Source: Prevotella sp.
GTDB taxonomy: Bacteria > Bacteroidota > Bacteroidia > Bacteroidales > Bacteroidaceae
Assembly (NCBI GenBank): GCA_017469955.1
Contig: JAFUFJ010000020.1
Coordinates: 1-64,000, forward strand
DNA length: 64,000 nt
Reading direction: 5' to 3'
Part shown: piece after piece, positions 61,104-64,000 of the stretch
Layout: each line of letters opens with the position of its first letter
Numbering within the stretch: the first letter of the stretch is position 1
The notes under the pieces: generated by a model
The model's input: the letters and a program-made list of their open reading frames with translations, nothing else
The model's database searches: none
What the model was told of the DNA's origin: nothing
Program-made: the position numbers and the translations under genes

Positions 61104-62012
61104 ATGAAAAAGATCCTATTCGTTTGCAGCATGATGGTCATGGCCGTCGCTGCCCAGGCACAAGTGAAAGTGGCTCCGAAGATGCAGAAAGGCGCCAAGC
61201 ACACCTACGTCGTCGAGACCGATACCGAGATTGGCGGACAAGTGAACACCAAGGTAACAACCGAGATTGACTACGTGGTCAAGGATGAAACAGCCGAAGG
61301 CTACGTAGTGGAGTCGACCTTGACCAAGGTCGAGACCGACGACGGCGACAACATTATGAACCGTATAATGAACATCTCGCAGGAGTTGATGAAAGGCATT
61401 CCGAGCCTCATCTCCACCGACAAAGACGGAAAAGTAACGGGCGTTCTCAACATCGACGAGATGAAATCACGCACAGCAGACTACATGGACAACTTCGTTG
61501 ACGAGCTCTACAACAACAATCCGGGCATGGAAAGCATGCTGCCAAAAGAACGGCTCATGGAGCAAGCCCTCAGCGTCGTCAGCGAGGAGCAAGTCGTAAA
61601 AAGCTTTTCAGAGACACCCACCAACCCCATGTGCCTCAACGGAAAGGTCATCACCAATGCCGTACAAGACACATACAACAATGCTCAGGACATCCCAATG
61701 ACGCGCATCTACTTCATCTCAAAGGACGGAAAAAGCATTACCACCACCAGCAAGTCGTCGATGAACGAAGAAGAAGTGAAAGAGTTCTTCCTCAAGCAAA
61801 TCGAGAAAGAGGCTCCCGAACAGCTCGAAATGATCAAAGACAACATCGACTCCATGCTCGCAGGTGGCATGCTGAAGATAGAAAGCTCCGAACAAACCAA
61901 GTATGAAATGGGCGACGACGGATGGCCTGTAAGCATCGACTGCAGCATGAAGATGAACATGATGGGCTCGGAAATCAACCTCAAGTCTGTCGTAAAGCTG
62001 AAAGCCGAATAA
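61104..62012 (+). CDS. secreted protein of unknown function (DUF6263-like)
   Basis: 302 residues with start at ATG 61104 (MKKILFVCSMMVMAVAAQAQ), a clear signal peptide. The mature protein begins with beta strands (KHTYVVETDTEIGGQVNTKVTTEIDYVVKD), has a helical middle and ends in beta strands (DGWPVSIDCSMKMNMMGSEINLKSVVKLKAE). The pattern of alternating threonines around a GG resembles DUF6263-type proteins of Bacteroidetes, of unknown function. A longer frame from 60828 would include the promoter and is rejected. Single gene with terminator. Confidence 0.75.
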   Translation: MKKILFVCSMMVMAVAAQAQVKVAPKMQKGAKHTYVVETDTEIGGQVNTKVTTEIDYVVKDETAEGYVVESTLTKVETDDGDNIMNRIMNISQELMKGIPSLISTDKDGKVTGVLNIDEMKSRTADYMDNFVDELYNNNPGMESMLPKERLMEQALSVVSEEQVVKSFSETPTNPMCLNGKVITNAVQDTYNNAQDIPMTRIYFISKDGKSITTTSKSSMNEEEVKEFFLKQIEKEAPEQLEMIKDNIDSMLAGGMLKIESSEQTKYEMGDDGWPVSIDCSMKMNMMGSEINLKSVVKLKAE

Positions 62013-62050
62013 CGTTTCTCCAGGCAAAACGCAAGAAAACAGGAAACAAA

Positions 62051-62082
62051 GAGGGGATGTGCCAGCACTGGTACATCCCCTC
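62051..62082. terminator. terminator between the secreted protein gene and pdxT
   Basis: Perfect 10-bp stem GAGGGGATGT / ACATCCCCTC (62051-62060 with 62073-62082), then TTCTCTAT. Confidence 0.75.
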
Positions 62083-62116
62083 TTCTCTATACAAGCAGGC
62101 CCCTCCGCTACGGCAG

Positions 62117-62695
62117 TCATAAGGAACGACTGCCTTCAGCAAGACGCGTCTCTGCCATCTTCATGAAATATCGGTGCATCCGAAGGTCGGAGTCCAGCTC
62201 AGGATGGAAGGCCGTCACGAGCTGATTGCCCTCGCGGGCTGCCACGATACGGCCGTCGACTCGGCAAAGAGCACGACACTCGCCACCGGTAATGGCCTCG
62301 ATATAAGGTGCCCTGATAAAGGTTAGCGGCACGTCGGCACCCACTTCGTCGACCTGAGCCACGGCATGAAAGCTGCCAAGTTGGCGTCCATAGGCATTGC
62401 GACGCACACGGATGTGCATCGTCGAGAGATGGCTTTCCGAGAGGAGTATGAGCCCTGCACAGGTGCCAAAGACAGGCAACCCGCCGAGAATGGCTTCGCG
62501 GATGGGTTCAAGAAGCTGCAGGTCGCCGAGCAGTTTCATCATCGTTGTCGACTCTCCCCCTGGCAATACCAGCCCGTCTTTGGGCTGCATCCAGTCGGCA
62601 AGCTGGCGCACTTCAAAGGTTTCCACGCCCAGTTTCCCGAGTGCCTGACGATGTTCTATGAAGGCTCCCTGCAAGGCTAATACGGCAATTCTCAT
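62117..62695 (-). CDS. pdxT: pyridoxal 5'-phosphate synthase, glutaminase subunit
   Basis: 192 residues. PdxT releases ammonia from glutamine and passes it to PdxS. Class I amidotransferase residues are visible: oxyanion GGEST (47-51), nucleophile Cys79 in FGTCAGL, and HPE near the end ([10 protein letters not shown]). The length is standard. It follows pdxS by 59 bp on the same strand. Confidence 0.95.
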   Translation of the reverse strand: MRIAVLALQGAFIEHRQALGKLGVETFEVRQLADWMQPKDGLVLPGGESTTMMKLLGDLQLLEPIREAILGGLPVFGTCAGLILLSESHLSTMHIRVRRNAYGRQLGSFHAVAQVDEVGADVPLTFIRAPYIEAITGGECRALCRVDGRIVAAREGNQLVTAFHPELDSDLRMHRYFMKMAETRLAEGSRSL

Positions 62696-62754
62696 GTCTT
62701 CTGCTCCTTCTTCACTGTCGTTTCACAGGAGAGAGCGGCTGCATCAGCCCCGCT

Positions 62755-63630
62755 CTACTGCCCGCGCTCCTCCATGATAAGCTTGATTTCCTGTTCGTTA
62801 ATGCCCACCATTGCCTCGCCAAGGTCTTCACTCAGCTCGGCTAAGAGACGGGCATCGCCATAGTTGGTGACGGCTTTCACGATGGCTGCAGCACGCTTCT
62901 GCGGATTACCGCTCTTGAAAATGCCCGAGCCTACGAACACTCCTTCGGCTCCAAGCTGCATCATCAGGGCTGCATCGGCCGGCGTTGCGACGCCTCCTGC
63001 TGCGAAATTCACCACAGGCAGACGCCCATTGTCATGAACAAAGCGCACGAGGTCGAGGGGCACCTGCAGCTGTTTGGCTGCTTCAAACAGCTCATCGTCG
63101 GCCATAGAGACCAGCCGTCGTATCTCGCTTTGCATCTTTCGCATGTGGCGAACGGCCTGAACAATGTCACCAGTTCCCGGCTCTCCCTTGGTTCTTATCA
63201 TCGTTGCCCCCTCAGCTATACGGCGTAAGGCCTCGCCAAGGTCGCGTGCTCCGCAGACGAAGGGTACGTCAAAACGGGTCTTGTCGATATGATAGACATC
63301 GTCAGCAGGGCTCAACACCTCACTTTCGTCAATGTAGTCTATCTCGATGGCCTGCAATATCTGGGCCTCAGCAAAATGACCTATGCGACACTTTGCCATC
63401 ACGGGAATGGAAACTGCCTGCTGAATGCCGCGAATCATCTTGGGATCGCTCATGCGCGATACACCGCCTGCTGCACGAATGTCGGCAGGAATGCGCTCAA
63501 GAGCCATCACTGCACATGCCCCAGCTTCCTCAGCTATACGGGCCTGTTCGGGCGTGGTCACGTCCATAATCACTCCGCCCTTCAGCATTTGAGCCAGCTG
63601 GCGGTTGAGCTGTTGTCTTTCTTGTGTCAT
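62755..63630 (-). CDS. pdxS: pyridoxal 5'-phosphate synthase, synthase subunit
   Basis: 291 residues. PdxS builds PLP from ribose 5-phosphate, glyceraldehyde 3-phosphate and ammonia. Highly conserved blocks include [43 protein letters not shown], the catalytic Lys in [19 protein letters not shown] and [20 protein letters not shown]. The start ATG overlaps the stop of the upstream AraC-type gene (ATGA at 63627-63630), so the two are translationally coupled. Confidence 0.97.
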   Translation of the reverse strand: MTQERQQLNRQLAQMLKGGVIMDVTTPEQARIAEEAGACAVMALERIPADIRAAGGVSRMSDPKMIRGIQQAVSIPVMAKCRIGHFAEAQILQAIEIDYIDESEVLSPADDVYHIDKTRFDVPFVCGARDLGEALRRIAEGATMIRTKGEPGTGDIVQAVRHMRKMQSEIRRLVSMADDELFEAAKQLQVPLDLVRFVHDNGRLPVVNFAAGGVATPADAALMMQLGAEGVFVGSGIFKSGNPQKRAAAIVKAVTNYGDARLLAELSEDLGEAMVGINEQEIKLIMEERGQ

Positions 63631-64000
63631 CGTTTTCTGTATTCTGATGGTGTTTGTTTTGTCTGTTTCTTGAAGAATTTAGAGAGATGGGCTTGCGACG
63701 AAAAGCCATGTGCATAGGCGATTTCCTGTACGGTCAGGTCGGTGTTTGCAAGGTCACGACAGATGCTTTCAGTCAGTTTCTCGTCGATAATGGTCTTGGG
63801 GGCTTTGGATGAAATGCGACGAGTCACCTGGGCAAGGTAGCGTGAAGACACGTTCAAACGATCGGCATAATAGGCAACATCGCTGTTCTTGCGATAGCCT
63901 TCGCTGACAGCATCAAGAAACTCATTATAGAGTTCTGAGGCACGACCCTGCACCAGCGAGGAGCGAACAATCTGGGTATTGATGTAGGCTTGTCCGCGTT
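63627..64000 (-). CDS. AraC-family transcriptional regulator, C-terminal part (runs off the window)
   Basis: At least 124 residues; the frame is open to the window edge, so the N-terminal sensing domain is missing here. The C-terminal AraC DNA-binding domain is complete: first helix-turn-helix ([25 protein letters not shown]), linker helix ([19 protein letters not shown]), second helix-turn-helix ([24 protein letters not shown]) and the signature end TPSEYRK. It overlaps pdxS by ATGA and so probably regulates, or is co-regulated with, vitamin B6 synthesis. A GTG at 63953 is a possible but less likely internal start. Confidence 0.88.
   Translation of the reverse strand, partial: RGQAYINTQIVRSSLVQGRASELYNEFLDAVSEGYRKNSDVAYYADRLNVSSRYLAQVTRRISSKAPKTIIDEKLTESICRDLANTDLTVQEIAYAHGFSSQAHLSKFFKKQTKQTPSEYRKR

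Noticed and set aside
1-64000. tRNA, rRNA or tmRNA genes
   Set aside because: Scanned the intergenic stretches by eye for T-loop and rRNA-like motifs; the only GGTTCGAAT-like hit (about 52204) is inside trmN6.

Overview
The window looks like chromosome from a member of the Bacteroidetes, most likely a Prevotella-like genus (Prevotellaceae). Four things point there. Many genes are preceded by the Bacteroidetes -7 box TAnnTTTG, often with TTTG 19-21 bp further upstream. Secreted proteins end in the Prevotella-type tail DLQGRxV...NGKKVxxK. Lineage-typical genes occur together: DUF4492-cydAB, the GH133/GT4/GH57 glycogen cluster, DUF4369/TlpA-type thioredoxins, a Tgt without zinc cysteines, and NAD(P)-linked gdhA. 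No rRNA, tRNA, CRISPR or intact insertion sequence was found. I cannot resolve the species.

Layout. 0.1-4.4 kb is a decayed accessory zone: a Vsr endonuclease pseudogene, two AT-rich genes of unknown function, a BlaI/MecI repressor followed by a blaR1 cut off after 46 codons, and an AbiE toxin-antitoxin pair whose toxin is broken twice while the antitoxin is intact. 4.7-7.9 kb holds a secreted TlpA-like thioredoxin with a small secreted partner, guanine deaminase and luxS. 8.4-13.7 kb is a three-gene operon: a secreted GH127 plus ADP-ribosylglycohydrolase fusion, a ribokinase and a sugar permease, read here as a ribose salvage system. 13.9-19.2 kb holds a second large TlpA-like protein and an ECF sigma / anti-sigma-like / secreted-protein operon. 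19.7-22.8 kb is cytochrome bd. 23-29 kb is an efflux operon (coiled-coil protein, TolC, HlyD, two ABC-2 permeases, no ATPase). 29-34.3 kb has mrp and two tandem pairs of a secreted protein plus a tiny acidic protein ending in IWD. 35-39.9 kb is glycogen/alpha-glucan metabolism. 40-51 kb is mostly housekeeping (lipid kinase, miaA, gapA, mscL, GDP-fucose synthesis, H1-like winged-helix protein, aspS). 51.8-64 kb has trmN6, lon-tgt-lptG, a DEAD-box helicase, gdhA, a secreted protein, and pdxS-pdxT translationally coupled to an AraC regulator.

Most unusual signal. Ten intergenic sites carry short arrays with an exact 22-bp pitch. Family A (seven sites, 5-6 units each) has units built on the palindrome GAGAA...TTCTC. 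Family B (three sites, 4 units each) has units built on TACA-N7-TGTA. Units differ in sequence but keep register, paired units show compensatory changes, and all well-preserved family A arrays point the same way whatever the neighbouring genes do. This is neither CRISPR nor an annotated gene, and it is the best candidate here for an undescribed element. The closest analogue I recall is the BrickBuilt element of Porphyromonas gingivalis.
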